From: a virus
Strand: one strand, 5' to 3'
IMG/VR virus record: IMGVR_UViG_3300032288_002687
Coordinates: 1 to 22,965 of that record
Length of the DNA stretch: 22,965 bases
The position numbers and the translations under genes were made by a program. The notes beneath the pieces are model-generated. The model worked only from the letters and a program-made list of their open reading frames with translations. It searched no databases and had not been told where the DNA came from. Of this stretch, positions 22,311 to 22,965 are shown one piece after another; within the stretch, counting starts at the first letter, position 1, and every line of letters starts with the position of its first letter.

Positions 22311-22931
22311 ATGGAATTTGATTTCGATTTCACACAAGAAAAACTAGCAGCCTGTCTACCCCGTAATAAGGATCCTGAGGGCTGGTTCAACATTATGTAT
22401 GAAACTCTACAAAAATACGATATTAGCACCAGAGAAAGAGTAGCCGCTTTCCTAGCACAAGCTGGACATGAAAGTGCAGAATTTACAATCCTTAAGGAAA
22501 ACTTAAACTATACAGCTGATTCACTTCATAGAGTTTGGCCAAGTCGTTTTCCTACAGTAGAAGCAGCACAACCCTATCACAAAAATCCCGAGAAGATTGC
22601 TAACAAAGTTTATTCCTCACGCATGGGCAATGGCGATGAACATTCTGGTGACGGCTGGAAGTATCGTGGTCGTGGTGCAATTCAGTTAACTGGTCACGAT
22701 AACTACAAGGCATTTGCTGCATCAGTAGGTATGACCATTGATGAGGCGGTAGCCTATTGCGAAACCAATCAGGGTGCTTTGGAAAGTGCTTGCTGGTTCT
22801 GGAATAAAAATAACCTAAACCAATATGCCGATACTGGTGACATGGTTACATTAACCAAACGCATCAACGGTGGTACTTTAGGTTTAGAGGATCGTACCAA
22901 GCATTACAATCACGCCATGCAGGTCATGTAA
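22311..22931 (+). CDS. GH19 chitinase-like endolysin
   Basis: 206 aa. RVAAFLAQAGHESAEFTILK (43-62) carries the catalytic Glu (E54), and WKYRGRGAIQLTGHDNY (116-132) is the GH19 substrate-binding signature. CWFWNKNNLNQYAD (161-174) and KRINGG (183-188) complete the family pattern. In phages this domain cleaves the peptidoglycan sugar backbone at the end of infection. There is no signal peptide or membrane anchor, so export needs a holin that is not in the window. The length is typical for a single-domain GH19 endolysin. It starts 11 bases from a strong AAGGAG and has a perfect late promoter, and it is transcribed away from the fibre block. Confidence 0.92.
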   Translation: MEFDFDFTQEKLAACLPRNKDPEGWFNIMYETLQKYDISTRERVAAFLAQAGHESAEFTILKENLNYTADSLHRVWPSRFPTVEAAQPYHKNPEKIANKVYSSRMGNGDEHSGDGWKYRGRGAIQLTGHDNYKAFAASVGMTIDEAVAYCETNQGALESACWFWNKNNLNQYADTGDMVTLTKRINGGTLGLEDRTKHYNHAMQVM

Positions 22932-22965
22932 TTCATGGGCATGACATTGCTTGAAGACAACATCA

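Noticed and set aside
22166-22429. 87-codon - strand frame across the endolysin start
   Set aside because: It overlaps the endolysin and the better-supported 99-aa gene, and has no ribosome-binding site.
22941-22965. Start of a further + strand gene after the endolysin (ATGACATTGCTTGAAGAC)
   Set aside because: Only eight codons are in the window and no clear ribosome-binding site precedes them; it may be real but cannot be supported.

Overview
This window looks like the tail-fibre and lysis region of a marine T4-like myophage. The evidence is a partial gp15-like tail-sheath terminator, T4-type late promoter boxes (TATAAATA/CATAAATA), long Ser/Thr/Asn/Ala-rich fibre proteins with trimeric-type coiled repeats, an S74 fibre chaperone, three glycine-rich adhesin-like proteins and a GH19 endolysin. 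Several fibre modules match types familiar from cyanophages and pelagiphages. The host cannot be told from this window. Coding density is very high, with short gaps and many overlaps. No tRNA, CRISPR array or insertion sequence was seen.

Layout. On the left, two + strand genes (gp15-like, then a Nudix hydrolase) meet a long - strand block tail to tail. The - strand block runs from about 21990 down to 1270. In transcription order it holds: a virion protein; a DUF115/MptE-like protein; fibre or virion proteins of 217, 104, 136, 614, 1371 and 690 aa; a 211-aa S74-chaperone fibre tip; three tandem glycine-rich proteins; a 138-aa tail-assembly-like protein; a U32-peptidase-like Fe-S protein; a flavin-dependent tryptophan-halogenase-type enzyme; a small Cys-rich reading frame broken by an in-frame TAA; a 703-aa fusion of a DUF115/Maf-like domain with two methyltransferase domains; a 2OG-Fe(II) oxygenase; and a second small DUF115/MptE-like protein. 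On the right, a 99-aa - strand gene faces the + strand GH19 endolysin, which has a perfect TATAAATA box and a strong Shine-Dalgarno sequence.

How it may work together. The upstream half of the block builds and tips the fibres. The downstream half is a set of small-molecule or glycan-modifying enzymes: DUF115/Maf-like x3, two methyltransferase domains, a halogenase, a U32-like Fe-S protein and a 2OG oxygenase. Because they share one late block with Ser/Thr-rich fibres, and because the DUF115 family includes flagellin glycosyltransferases (Maf), the most interesting hypothesis is that the phage chemically decorates its own fibres or the host surface. That is inference. The domain calls and gene order are read from the sequence and from family knowledge, with no database search.
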